Shown: one piece after another, positions 15,378 through 25,235 of the stretch | How the letters are laid out: every line of letters starts with the position of its first letter | Position numbering within the stretch: the stretch's first letter is position 1 | DNA from: Paenilisteria riparia FSL S10-1204 | GTDB lineage: Bacteria; Bacillota; Bacilli; Lactobacillales; Listeriaceae | Direction: 5' to 3' | Assembly: GCF_000525995.1 (NCBI RefSeq) | Contig: NZ_AODL01000009.1 | Span: 1-59,163, forward strand | Length of the DNA stretch: 59,163 bases | Notes under the pieces: model-generated | What the model saw: the letters and a program-made list of their open reading frames with translations, nothing else | What the model was told of the DNA's origin: nothing | Databases searched by the model: none | Translations under genes and position numbers: made by a program

Positions 15378-16543
15378 ATGACTAAAAAAACTGATCAGGA
15401 TGTTATGAGAGAAAACAAATAAAAAAATTAGTATTAAAAACTCTATTTAATGCTGGTCAGACGTCAAGGAGCTCGATTGCAAGCGCGGTTCATTTGCAGA
15501 AATCTACGGTGTCTTCTATTATTCTTGAACTGCATGAGGACGGGCTTATTGAGGAGCTTGGCATTGGAGAGGCTTCGAACGCGGGTGGACGGAGACCAAA
15601 TTTGATTCAATTTAATTATCGATACGGCTATGTCCTGGCTTTTGATATGGGTGCTAGGCATTTGCGGTATTCGGTTAACTATATGAACGGCGAAGTTATT
15701 CAAAAAGAGTCGCTGCGTCTAACTGGTCGCAGTATCAAAGACGTTTTTCAGATGATGCAGCAGGTCATTTCTGGGTTGCCTGCTTTTGATACGATGAACG
15801 GGTTGCTAGGAATTGCTGTTTCGGCGCACGCCCCTGTTCACGAAAATGAGATTCGATATAGTCCGTTTTTGGAACTTGATTCGTTTTCGTTATTGGAGGC
15901 GTTGCAGGGAATTGTGGACGTTCCGATTTGTTTTGAGAATGAGGCTAATTTGACGGCGATTTCGATTCGTGATTTTTGGTATTATTCGGGCGAGGAGCCG
16001 CTTAATAGCTTGTTAGCTTTGAATATTCATAACGGGATTGGTGTAGGCACCATTATTAATGAGCAACTGTATCACGGTATGCAAGGACTGGCTGGGGAAA
16101 TCGGGCGTTCGGTCATTTTCAAGGATGGCCAAGTGTATCGGTTAGAAGAACTGTATTCTGAAAAAGCGGTCATGGAAAAAATAGCGCAGCAAAATGACAA
16201 GCAAGAACTAACGGTAGAAGAATTCGTCGCTTTAATCAAAAGTAAAGACAGTTTTGTTTTAGCGGTTGTTGATGAATGGGTTACGGCGATTGCGCAAATA
16301 ACGTATAACTTAGTACAATACGGCGCGCCAGAAGCAGTTTTCCTATCTTCGCGTTCTTTATCGCAATTTCCGGAATTGCTAAATCGAATTTTCGAGGAAT
16401 ATAAAGCATTAAATCCGCTAGGGGAAACACGAATCGAGTTCACACAACACGATATTTACGAATCTTCATTACTTGGCGGTGTCGCACTTATTGCACGGCA
16501 AGTTCTAGGGTTGGAATCGCAAGACCTCATTTTTAAAAAATAA
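15378..16543 (+). pseudogene. xylR: ROK-family xylose repressor XylR, N-terminal frameshift
   Basis: From ATG 15378 the frame reads MTKKTDQDVMRENK then TAA at 15420. The expected winged-helix continues in another frame (KKLVLKTLFNAGQTSRSSIA; HLQKSTVSSIILELHEDGLI). Adding one A in the run at 15417-15427 joins them into a ROK repressor of about 388 residues. The ROK sugar-binding part is intact (LAFDMGARHLRYSV; NIHNGIGVGTIIN; GLAGEIG). The first in-frame start after the break is TTG 15494, inside the recognition helix, so the product from there could not bind DNA. It lies between xynB and xylA, whose promoter carries a XylR-type palindrome. Either a homopolymer sequencing error or a true loss giving constitutive xyl expression. 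Confidence 0.8.
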
Positions 16544-16551
16544 GTATCGAT

Positions 16552-16582
16552 AAAACTACGGACATGTATGTTCGTGGTTTTT
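16552..16582 (+). terminator. Terminator after xylR
   Basis: AAAACTACGGAC and GTTCGTGGTTTT arms with a short loop and following T-run. Confidence 0.65.
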
Positions 16583-16597
16583 ATTTGGAGATTTTGG

Positions 16598-16635
16598 TGA
16601 AAACGCTTTACAAAAAGGAAGAGACGAGGTATGAT
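16598..16635 (+). promoter_or_regulatory. xylAB promoter with overlapping cre-like site
   Basis: TTTACA (16607-16612), 17 bp, TATGAT (16630-16635). TGAAAACGCTTTACA (16598-16612), a near match to the CcpA cre consensus, overlaps the -35 box and would give glucose repression. Confidence 0.7.
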
Positions 16636-16645
16636 ATTTATATAG

Positions 16646-16666
16646 TTAGTTCGACAGACCAACTAA
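16646..16666. promoter_or_regulatory. XylR operator
   Basis: TTAGTT, 9-bp gap, AACTAA, just after the -10 box. This matches the outer arms of the Bacillus xyl operator (TTAGTTTGTTT...). A bound repressor here would block xylAB. Confidence 0.75.
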
Positions 16667-16704
16667 TTAAAACGAACGCGACAATTTTATGAGGAGGCTA
16701 TATT

Positions 16705-18018
16705 ATGAGCTATTTTCCACAAGTAGAAAAAATCCAATTTGAAGGTAAAGAAACGAAGAACAAATTTGCATTCCGTCACTATAACGCTGATGAGATTGTT
16801 TTAGGGAAGCCAATGAAGGAACATTTACGTTTTGCTGTAGCGTATTGGCACACAATGACACAAGATGGCAGTGACCCGTTCGGTATGCCTACAAATGAAC
16901 GTACTTGGATTGGCGCAACGGAGATGGAAACGGCTAAAAACCGTGTCGAAGCATTCTTTGAAATTCTTGAAAAACTAGGCGCAGAATATTTCTGTTTCCA
17001 TGATATCGACGTAGCTCCAGCAGGCGATTCGATTGAAGAATTCATGAACAATTTGGACGAAATTACAGATTTAATTAAAGTGAAAATGGACCAAACTGGT
17101 ATCAAATTACTTTGGAACACAGCAAATATGTTTTCACACCCTCGTTTTAATAATGGTGCAGGTTCGACAAATGATCCGGAAGTGTTCGCATATGCAGCGG
17201 CACAAGTAAAGAAAGGCTTAGACATTTCTAAGAAACTAGGCGGCGCAAACTACGTATTCTGGGGCGGACGTGAAGGTTACGAAACGCTTCTAAATACAGA
17301 CATGAAATTCGAACAAGACAACATCGCGCGTCTATTCAAAATGGTAATTGCTTATGCAGAAAAAATCGGTCATAAACCACAGTTCTTAATTGAGCCAAAA
17401 CCAAAAGAGCCATCCAAACACCAATATGATTTCGACGCAGCAACTACGATGGCATTTATCCAAAACTATGGCTTAGAAGGCGACTTTAAGTTAAACTTAG
17501 AAGCGAATCATGCGACTTTGGCTGGTCATACTTTCGAACATGAATTGCGTGTGGCACGTGAATATGGCGCGCTCGGCTCGATTGATGCTAACCAAGGCGA
17601 TATGTTACTTGGCTGGGATACAGATGAGTTCCCAACGAATGTGCTTGATGTGACGCTTGCGATGTATGAAATTTTGCAAAATGGTGGTATTGCGCCAGGT
17701 GGTATTAATTTTGATGCGAAAGTTCGTCGTTCTTCTTTTGCGATGGAAGATTTGTTGCTAGCACACATCGCGGGAATGGATACGTTTGCTCGTGGCTTGA
17801 AAGTTGCTGCGAAGTTAATCGAGGACAAGTTCATTGAGAATGTCATTGCAGAACGTTATGGCAAATGGTCAAGTACAGACATCGGTAAAGCTATTTTGGA
17901 AGGGAAAGAGGACTTAGAGTCACTTTCTAATTATGCATACAAACATGGTGACACGATTAAGTTAGAATCAAGCCATATTGAATATGTTAAATCTGTTTTG
18001 AACGACTACTTATTTTAA
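16705..18018 (+). CDS. xylA: Xylose isomerase
   Basis: A 437-residue class II xylose isomerase. Conserved signatures: CFHDIDVAPAGDS (catalytic His/Asp, about 98-110), NYVFWGGREGYE (about 183), LIEPKPKEPSKHQYD (metal-binding Glu and Lys, about 232) and LEANHATLAGH (about 268). It converts D-xylose to D-xylulose, the substrate of the kinase encoded 18 bp downstream. GGAGG precedes the ATG. Transcribed from the cre/XylR-controlled promoter at 16607. Confidence 0.97.
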   Translation: MSYFPQVEKIQFEGKETKNKFAFRHYNADEIVLGKPMKEHLRFAVAYWHTMTQDGSDPFGMPTNERTWIGATEMETAKNRVEAFFEILEKLGAEYFCFHDIDVAPAGDSIEEFMNNLDEITDLIKVKMDQTGIKLLWNTANMFSHPRFNNGAGSTNDPEVFAYAAAQVKKGLDISKKLGGANYVFWGGREGYETLLNTDMKFEQDNIARLFKMVIAYAEKIGHKPQFLIEPKPKEPSKHQYDFDAATTMAFIQNYGLEGDFKLNLEANHATLAGHTFEHELRVAREYGALGSIDANQGDMLLGWDTDEFPTNVLDVTLAMYEILQNGGIAPGGINFDAKVRRSSFAMEDLLLAHIAGMDTFARGLKVAAKLIEDKFIENVIAERYGKWSSTDIGKAILEGKEDLESLSNYAYKHGDTIKLESSHIEYVKSVLNDYLF

Positions 18019-18036
18019 GTGAAGGAGTTTTAGCTG

Positions 18037-19536
18037 ATGAGTTATGTATTAGGCATTGATCTTGGAACGAGCTCCCTCAAAGGTATTCTCATGAATAAGG
18101 CGGGGCAAGTGATTGCGGAAGCTTCAGCAGAATATGACATTGATTCACCGGCGCCAGGTTTTTCCGAGCAGCATCCTGAATATTGGGTGGTTGCTTGCGA
18201 AGAAGTGCTGACAAGACTGAGCATTGAAGTCACAGATTTTGGCGCAGAGCTTGAGGCTATCAGTTTTTCAGGGCAAATGCATTCGTTAGTGACGCTTGGC
18301 GACGAGGATACATTGGTGTATCCGGCGATTTTATGGAATGATGTGCGAACGACGAAACAGTGCCAAGAAATCATGGACACATTCGGCGAAACAATCATCG
18401 AAATTACGAAAAATATCGTACTAGAAGGCTTCACCTTACCAAAAATCCTATGGCTACAGCAAAATAAACCAGAAGTTTGGGCAAAAGTTCGCAAAATTAT
18501 GTTGCCAAAAGACTATTTGGCGTTCATCCTGACTGGAAATATGCACTGCGAGTACTCAGATGCCGCAGGAACATCTCTTTTTGACATCGAAAAGCGCGAC
18601 TGGTCTGTAGCGATTTGCGAGAAGTTCGCCATCGATATGTCGATTTTACCGCCAGTTGTTTCGTCTGTAGAGCAAGTTGGCGTGGTGAATGCTAGCTACG
18701 CCAAACGTTTCGGCTTGCAACGGGAAGTCAAAGTGTTTGCCGGTGGTGCGGATAATGCGTGTGCTGCACTTGGCGCAGGCGTCGTGAACGAAGACTATGC
18801 GCTAGTTTCCCTTGGTACGAGCGGTGTTTTCAGCTCATTTGAAGCAGAAATATCGAACTATAAAGGCAAACTGCATTTCTTCAATCACGTCATTCCAAAC
18901 GCCAATTACTCGATGGGCGTAACACTTGCCGCGGGAAATTCCTTGAACTGGTTTAAAAATACATTCGGCAAAGGCCTGAGTTTTGCAGAATTATTGGCTG
19001 ATGTGTATACCGTGGCACCAGGGAGTGAAGGGTTGCTTTTCACACCGTACATCGTTGGCGAGCGAACACCTCACATCGATTCAAAAATTCGCGGCAGCTT
19101 CATCGGCATCGATACACGACATGAATTGAAACATTTTGCGCGCGCCGTACTAGAAGGCATTACTTTCAGCTTGAAAGACGCTCAAGTTTTGATGGAAGAA
19201 GCAAAAAACAAGAAATTCAAGCAAATCATCAGCGTTGGCGGCGGAGCAAAAAATGCCGATTGGATGCAAATGCAGGCAGATATTTTCAACGCAGAAATTA
19301 TCCGTTTAGAAGTAGAACAAGGTCCAGGCGTTGGTGCATGTATGATTGCAGCTGTCGGCAATGGTTGGTTTGAAGATTTCGAAGTATGCCGCAATATTTT
19401 CGTACAGTACAAGGACGCGACATTCACACCGCGAGAAGAAAATGTACAGAAATACGAACAATTATACGATGTATATACACAAGTTTACCCAGCTACCAAA
19501 TCGATTTGCAGTAATTTAACGGATTTCAATAAATAG
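18037..19536 (+). CDS. xylB: Xylulokinase
   Basis: A 499-residue FGGY-family kinase. It has the N-terminal phosphate loop GIDLGTSSLKG, the substrate motif FSGQMHSLV, AGGADNACAALGAG (about 233) and the C-terminal GGGAKNADWMQMQADIF. It phosphorylates D-xylulose to xylulose 5-phosphate for the pentose phosphate pathway. Co-transcribed with xylA; GAAGGAG lies before its ATG and a terminator follows. Confidence 0.96.
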   Translation: MSYVLGIDLGTSSLKGILMNKAGQVIAEASAEYDIDSPAPGFSEQHPEYWVVACEEVLTRLSIEVTDFGAELEAISFSGQMHSLVTLGDEDTLVYPAILWNDVRTTKQCQEIMDTFGETIIEITKNIVLEGFTLPKILWLQQNKPEVWAKVRKIMLPKDYLAFILTGNMHCEYSDAAGTSLFDIEKRDWSVAICEKFAIDMSILPPVVSSVEQVGVVNASYAKRFGLQREVKVFAGGADNACAALGAGVVNEDYALVSLGTSGVFSSFEAEISNYKGKLHFFNHVIPNANYSMGVTLAAGNSLNWFKNTFGKGLSFAELLADVYTVAPGSEGLLFTPYIVGERTPHIDSKIRGSFIGIDTRHELKHFARAVLEGITFSLKDAQVLMEEAKNKKFKQIISVGGGAKNADWMQMQADIFNAEIIRLEVEQGPGVGACMIAAVGNGWFEDFEVCRNIFVQYKDATFTPREENVQKYEQLYDVYTQVYPATKSICSNLTDFNK

Positions 19537-19576
19537 ATGCACAATATACAAGACGCATTATTATGATTATGTTTGG

Positions 19577-19611
19577 AGCCTCGACAGTTGCCATGCCTGT
19601 CGAGGCTTCTT
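19577..19611 (+). terminator. Terminator of xylAB
   Basis: AGCCTCGACAG and CTGTCGAGGCT, a perfect 11-bp stem with a 9-nt loop, followed by TCTT. Confidence 0.8.
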
Positions 19612-19903
19612 AGGTATAAATGTAATAAAATGATGTAAAAAAAATTCGAATCTGTTTTTAAAAAATGAAACAAATATATCTTTAACGATATATTGAGAAA
19701 AAACGTAATTATTTATATAATTAAAAATGTTTGCTAGTAGCAAGCAAGTATAGCTCTATGTTATGATGAATGGTAACAGATGTGAGTGATTTTTATCAGC
19801 CTAATAAGTGTTTTATGGAGCTATGTGAAATGGTGGCACGTATCTTATGTTTTATTAGGATACGCTTTTTTAATAGCTCTGGTGTAAGAGGGGGTAGGCG
19901 GGA
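19612..19903. other. Leader region of the DUF4434 gene
   Basis: Holds a perfect inverted repeat AATATATC-N6-GATATATT (19673-19694), which could be an operator, and AT-rich sequence that must include the promoter of the secreted protein gene. No gene is supported. Confidence 0.45.
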
Positions 19904-21889
19904 GTGGCCAAGAAAAAATGTTTTATGTTATTAATGATAATTATAGGAGGGATTTTCATGCGAGATATGGATGTACAAGGACAGTCGCTACCACGCTTAT
20001 CAGGAATGTTTATTCGAACAGATTTAGTTGCTTCACCAGAAGATGCACAGAAACAGCGCAGACAACCTTGGGGAAAAACGCAATATCAAAGCATTTCGGC
20101 TAGCTTAGCTCAGGCAAATATGTCCGTCCTTATCCCACAAATCTCCGTCAGCTATATCGACGCGCAGAGGCAAATATTTTACTATCCAACAAGACGTTTT
20201 CAAGCGACAGACCAGTCTTCTGTTACAGAACGATCACAGCTAAGTTACGCATTGCAGAGCGCAAAAGACAATAATATCGATGTTTACTTACCGTTGCAAT
20301 TAAGCGAGTCATCGTGGTTTCAAGCGCTATACGATCACTTTGAATCACCAGAAAGCCAAGCGTTCTTAAAACAAAGTGCCTCCTTTTCTATTCAGATTGC
20401 AGATGAAATGATACAGTTGTATGGTCCATCTTATGCAGCGCAAATCAAAGGTTTTTATCTACCTTTTGAAGTGGACAATGCTAACTTATATGAAGGAGAA
20501 GCGCTGGAGCGTTGGATTAAATACTACTTGCAGCCAGTAACAGCTCATTTGAGAGAATTACTGCCAAAAGGGCGTATTGTAACTAGCCCGTTATTATACA
20601 CTAATCTTGTACAACCGACGCGGAATGATGTTGCTCAATGGAACTCGATGTGGCGTAGTGTGTTTGACCAGACGGAATTAGACACGCTGATGCCTCAGGA
20701 TGGCGCCGGGTGGGAAAGTTCATCCGCTGATCAGTTAGGGACGTGGTATCGATCTATGTCTGACATGATTGCGGTAAGTAATAGTGATCGTAAGTTGCAG
20801 GGGCGCGCTACTAATGTTGAACTTTGGAATAACCCAGAATCATACAGCATGTCAGGTTCGAAATCAATGGATATGACACGACTGATGAAAAATATGGAGG
20901 TTGTGGATCCTTACGTGAAGCGACAAATTTCATTTAGTGCGCATAGCTTAATGCCGATGAGTGAAACTTTTTTGGCTGGTCAAACGAATAATGAGGCATA
21001 CTATCGTGCCTATGTAGAAAGCCAGCAACTAGGCTATATACCTAAAAAAATCGTAACAAAACCTGCTGTAAACTATACGATAGTGAACCATAATAATATT
21101 GTGTTTGATATCACGCGCACAGGAGAAGAAACTGGTTACGCTATTTATCGAACAATTGATGGCAAACGTATTAAAATTAAAGATGTGTATGCGGAAGAAG
21201 GAAAAGTAACTACTTCCTTTACGGATAATCAAGTTATACCTGGTGCAAGCATTCAGTATGAGATCATGGCGTTTGATGCATTTGGCAATCGGAGCACTCC
21301 GTATACGTGCGCCTTAACTTTACCGCCAACCATTGCAGACGGTGTTTCTGACTACAAAATAAACACCCCAAGTATTAATATGCGCGCGCTATCGACTGGC
21401 CTTCCAGTAGAAACACTCACTTTCGCAGATCAATCGGAAGGCTTCTCATACGAGGGAGATCGCGTTGTTGCTACACGATTAACGCAACATCGCGCGTATG
21501 TTCCATGGACAGAGAAACGGGACGACTACACCATCCAACAACAAATTTATACAGATGCTCAAGGATTTGCTCATCTTCGTTTAGACTTAGGGAAGCCTCA
21601 AAGCATCCAAGCAATAGGCATGTCCTTTCTACAAGATAGAAACGCATCTATTCGTATCCCTGCATCGATTCAATATGAAGTGGATGGACACATATATGCA
21701 ACCGCTAAACAGCCGAGTCTCGCCCAAATCGATTTTACACAACCTGTCATTGGAGATAACACATACCAAGCTGGTGAAAACTGGTATTGGGGTTTTCCTA
21801 GTGCAAAAACACAAGGACAGATCATAGACATCAAAATAAAATTGGAATATAATTCGTATCTTTTTATGCGGGAGCTTATCGTTTTATAA
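19904..21889 (+). CDS. Secreted DUF4434-type putative glycoside hydrolase
   Basis: A 661-residue protein with an N-terminal signal (KKCFMLLMIIIGGIFM, cut near GQS). Residues about 30-370 resemble DUF4434, a TIM-barrel glycosidase-like family (SGMFIRTDLVASPED; IKGFYLPFEVDN; TLMPQDGAGW, with likely acidic active-site residues in the last two). A fibronectin-III-like part (about 385-470) and a C-terminal beta-sandwich that may bind sugar follow. GTG 19904 is preceded by AGAGGGGG; an ATG at codon 19 would remove most of the signal. Monocistronic, next to the xylose genes. The substrate cannot be told. Confidence 0.7.
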   Translation: MAKKKCFMLLMIIIGGIFMRDMDVQGQSLPRLSGMFIRTDLVASPEDAQKQRRQPWGKTQYQSISASLAQANMSVLIPQISVSYIDAQRQIFYYPTRRFQATDQSSVTERSQLSYALQSAKDNNIDVYLPLQLSESSWFQALYDHFESPESQAFLKQSASFSIQIADEMIQLYGPSYAAQIKGFYLPFEVDNANLYEGEALERWIKYYLQPVTAHLRELLPKGRIVTSPLLYTNLVQPTRNDVAQWNSMWRSVFDQTELDTLMPQDGAGWESSSADQLGTWYRSMSDMIAVSNSDRKLQGRATNVELWNNPESYSMSGSKSMDMTRLMKNMEVVDPYVKRQISFSAHSLMPMSETFLAGQTNNEAYYRAYVESQQLGYIPKKIVTKPAVNYTIVNHNNIVFDITRTGEETGYAIYRTIDGKRIKIKDVYAEEGKVTTSFTDNQVIPGASIQYEIMAFDAFGNRSTPYTCALTLPPTIADGVSDYKINTPSINMRALSTGLPVETLTFADQSEGFSYEGDRVVATRLTQHRAYVPWTEKRDDYTIQQQIYTDAQGFAHLRLDLGKPQSIQAIGMSFLQDRNASIRIPASIQYEVDGHIYATAKQPSLAQIDFTQPVIGDNTYQAGENWYWGFPSAKTQGQIIDIKIKLEYNSYLFMRELIVL

Positions 21890-22009
21890 ACTTCTGAGCA
21901 ATATTGATAAGCTATCAATCTCTCTTCTCACTACTAGTAATCAGGAGAGAGGTTGATAGCTTTTTCGGTTTGAAAATGTAGTTTTATTTTAGTGTTTTAT
22001 TGGTATAAT

Positions 22010-23557
22010 TTATCCTTTTATAACTTTGTTTTTTAGACTTGCTAAGGCATCAGCGATTTTTAGTGTTGCTTTTACAGATTTTCTATTTAAGGTTCCTTTG
22101 TAATACTTAACTCGGGTGTTTACTTTGCGATTTTCATCTATGCTAAGTTGTAAGCGCTTCTCAGTTTTGGTTAGCTCAGTTTCTATTTTTTTTGTTTATT
22201 TCTCGATGTGAATCCATTTGTTTCTTAAATTCTACTCGTTCGTTAGTGTACAATGTTTTCAAGTTTACAAGCTGTGAGTTAACGCGATTGACATGGTACC
22301 TGAGTTTGAAATCTTGACGTTCTTCTAATAAATTAGTAGAAACTTGTATACGTGCCAGCATTTTTTTTTGAATCTAGTGTCGTTGATGGGTTTGGGGCTT
22401 TGTGGGAAGTCTATTGTTTGAACTAGAGTATCTAATGGTGCTGTTTTTCTGTTTCGATTCGCTTTATAAATATGTTCTAGCCCATTTATATCGAGAAAGT
22501 CAAGGTAACTATCAAAGTTACGAGCCTGCACTTTTTCGGCAGACTTCAAATCAACTTTGTTAAGAACCTCCTCTATACTTCTTGTATTTTTTAGTTCATC
22601 AATAGTTATATGTGTGAGGCCATGATAAGCCGCTAACTCTCGCATACGAGCGTCTTGTACAAAAGAAATATTTGGTGTTCCGACGATGGTTGGAATAATA
22701 TTGCCATGTAGACGAGAACCAATGCTAAAGTCGATTTCTTTAGCAAAAGCATACCAACTGGGCATGTTAGTAAAATATTTAACTCGACCTTCTTGATAGA
22801 ATTTATGCTCAGTAGAAGTGGGGTAGTCATTTGCATCACTGGTAATACTAGGCCCACCAGCAAACATCAAATAAAATTCATCTAAATGCTGCGGAATGAA
22901 ATGATAATCTTTATGTGTCTCAATCATATTATTCAAGAACTGTATCGCAATGTCGGAAGAGACTGGGGAGGCATTGATTGCGATAGAAGATTGTTCCGTC
23001 AATTTTAGATCCCGTATTTTCAGCTCTCTACCAAAAGTATAGAGAGAAGGGCAACCAATAACACGATAGTCCACACCTTCCTTAAAACCTAGTTTCTTCA
23101 AATAATCAGCCGTGATTTGGCCACGTACACCAATTTGTGAAGATTTCTCGAGCACCGCTTTTACGAAATTAATCACGTCCTCATCAAATGAAAAACCTTC
23201 CTCTAACTGTGGCTCATAATTAGCGCGCAAACCGACTCCAGTAACGATAACTGGAATTTTCAAACGACGAATTAATTCTGTATAGTTACGCAATGTTTGG
23301 CGGAAATCGTCCCGAAAAGCATCAGCTAACGGAACAACGTATAAATCATAATTCTCATTGATGCTCTCAGCTAAATTTGGATTTGATGATAATCCATCGG
23401 CATCTATTTCCACATTTTCATTCCATAATGTACGATAAATACTGTATTGATAAGCTAAATTCCCGTTGTTAAAGCCCGTTCTATCTTTTAAATAAATATC
23501 TTCTGCTGTATAAATATCTGTAGGGCGCATGCCTGACCTAATGAGTATTCTTTTCAT
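22010..23557 (-). pseudogene. Polysaccharide pyruvyl transferase family protein with coiled-coil tail, two compensating indels
   Basis: The first 396 codons from ATG 23557 form a pyruvyl-transferase (PF04230) domain: VTGVGLRANYEPQ, SSQIGVRGQITADYL, DFSIGSRLHGNIIPTIVGTPN. The frame is lost at an A9 run (22361-22369) and a stop follows at 22325. The next 56 codons (LARIQVSTNLLEERQD..) are open one frame over. At an A8 run (22186-22193) the original frame resumes for 60 codons to TAA at 22010. With A10 and A7 there would be one 515-residue protein with a C-terminal coiled coil. Such enzymes add pyruvate ketals to wall or capsule sugars. As it stands the product is 410 residues with an intact catalytic domain. 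Confidence 0.75.
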
Positions 23558-24057
23558 TAAAATGTCACGTCCTTACAATTTTATAATTAGTTCCTATAAA
23601 GTATAACAAAATGTTGATTTGACTAGCATCATTTTTAACTTTTAAAGTAGGGAGCATTTCAGTAGTAGTATTATTTAATTTTCCAATCTTTATATAAATC
23701 ATCAAAAACACAAAACTAATACAAAAAAGGTTATCGGAATAGCGTCAAATCCGTTTCAAAGAAGTCTGGATAAGCACTACCATTTATTAAACCACTGCCA
23801 GTAGCTACTTCTATTGCAAAATCAAGCGACTATGCAATAGACAACAAAAACTAACCCATTTACCCGACTAATATAAAAACATCTAAAATACTACATTTCC
23901 CTCCCGCTTTCATTATTTTATGATAACATCTTAATAATACCACTAAAATAATGGAAATTGAATAGATAAAATATCCTGTGAAAAAGGACGAAACAAGCAG
24001 CCAAGCAGTGTCTTCGTTTAATTTGTTAGATAATTACGACTGTTTTATTTGTCCAAC
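23558..24057. other. Intergenic interval left of the mannose PTS control region
   Basis: About 500 bp of AT-rich DNA with no supported gene. It separates the divergent pyruvyl-transferase gene from the PTS operon and may hold further activator sites. Confidence 0.4.
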
Positions 24058-24176
24058 AATACACTAAATATACACTCTATGCTATCTGTATCAATCCATA
24101 ATACACTAAATGACGCATCATCAATAACCATCTCTAAACCATTGTCCCACAATCAACTATCCGGCAATACACTAAA
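24058..24176 (+). promoter_or_regulatory. Three copies of an 11-bp repeat upstream of the sigma54 promoter
   Basis: AATACACTAAA occurs exactly at 24058, 24100 and 24166, spaced 42 and 66 bp. Position and repetition fit upstream activator sites for a LevR/ManR-type enhancer-binding protein. The third copy ends two bases before the -24 element and could instead serve competition or repression. Confidence 0.6.
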
Positions 24177-24178
24177 CT

Positions 24179-24194
24179 TGGCACAAAACTTGCA
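24179..24194 (+). promoter_or_regulatory. Sigma54 (RpoN) -24/-12 promoter of the mannose PTS
   Basis: TGGCAC-N5-TTGCA matches the sigma54 consensus exactly (GG at 24180, GC at 24192), 52 bp before the EIIAB start. Mannose-family PTS operons in Listeria and Bacillus are classically RpoN-dependent. No RpoN activator gene with an AAA+ domain is in this window. Confidence 0.92.
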
Positions 24195-24246
24195 ATATCA
24201 TAAAACGGGCAGCAAAAATAAATGAATCATATTAGGAGGGAAAAAG

Positions 24247-25212
24247 ATGGTAGGAATTATCCTCGCAACTCACGGTGAATTTGCTGAAGGCATTTTGCAA
24301 TCCGGAACGATGATTTTCGGAGAACAAGAGAACGTTAAAGCAATCACTTTGATGCCAAGCGAAGGCCCAGAAGATCTGAAAGCTAAGATGGAAGCAGCAA
24401 TCGCATCCTTCGATAACCAAGATGAAGTACTATTCTTAGTCGATCTTTGGGGAGGAACACCTTTCAATCAGGCAAATGGTCTTTACGAACAACATAAAGA
24501 CAAGTGGGCAATCGTAGCTGGCTTGAACTTGCCGATGTTGATTGAAGCTTTCTCATCTCGTTTCACAATGGAATCTGCGCATGAAATTGCAGCAGCTATC
24601 CAAGTACCCGCTAAAGAAGGCGTTCGCGTCAAACCAGAAGAGTTACAATCAGAAGAAGCAGTCACTGAACAAGGCCCAGAAGAACTTACGGCAGTTGGTG
24701 ACGGTAAAATCGAATTTGTACTAGCGCGCGTCGATTCTCGATTGCTACATGGTCAAGTAGCTACAGCATGGACAAAATCAACGCATCCAACAAGAATCAT
24801 TGTTGTGTCAGATGCGGTTTCCAAAGATGATTTACGTAAGAAATTAATCGAGCAAGCAGCACCACCAGGGGTTAAAGCAAACGTTATTCCAGTTAGCAAA
24901 ATGATTGAGATTTCCAAAGACCCGCGTTTTGGCAACACAAAAGCACTTTTATTATTCGAAAATCCTCAAGATGTTTTACGCGCTATTGAAGGCGGCGTAG
25001 AAATCGAACAAGTAAACGTTGGTTCTATGGCTCACTCAGTCGGTAAAGTCGTTGTAAGTAAAGTACTTTCAATGGGACAAGACGATGTCGAAGCCTTCGA
25101 AAAACTAAAAGAAAAAGGCGTTAAATTTGACGTACGTAAAGTTCCGAATGACTCAAGCGCAAACATGGAAGACATACTTAAAAAAGCAAAAGCAGAACTA
25201 AAGGCAAAATAA
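24247..25212 (+). CDS. manL: Mannose-family PTS EIIAB
   Basis: A 321-residue fused subunit. The EIIA domain (about 1-125) begins GIILATHGEFAEG with phosphorylated His 9 or 10, and has FLVDLWGGTPFNQ. An Ala/Glu-rich linker is followed by EIIB (about 155-320) with FVLARVDSRLLHGQV carrying the phospho-His. It passes phosphate from HPr to mannose or glucose entering through EIIC/EIID. AGGAGG precedes the ATG. First gene of the sigma54-driven operon; comparable to Listeria mptA. Confidence 0.93.
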   Translation: MVGIILATHGEFAEGILQSGTMIFGEQENVKAITLMPSEGPEDLKAKMEAAIASFDNQDEVLFLVDLWGGTPFNQANGLYEQHKDKWAIVAGLNLPMLIEAFSSRFTMESAHEIAAAIQVPAKEGVRVKPEELQSEEAVTEQGPEELTAVGDGKIEFVLARVDSRLLHGQVATAWTKSTHPTRIIVVSDAVSKDDLRKKLIEQAAPPGVKANVIPVSKMIEISKDPRFGNTKALLLFENPQDVLRAIEGGVEIEQVNVGSMAHSVGKVVVSKVLSMGQDDVEAFEKLKEKGVKFDVRKVPNDSSANMEDILKKAKAELKAK

Positions 25213-25235
25213 AAAAGTAAAATAGGAGGTTTATT

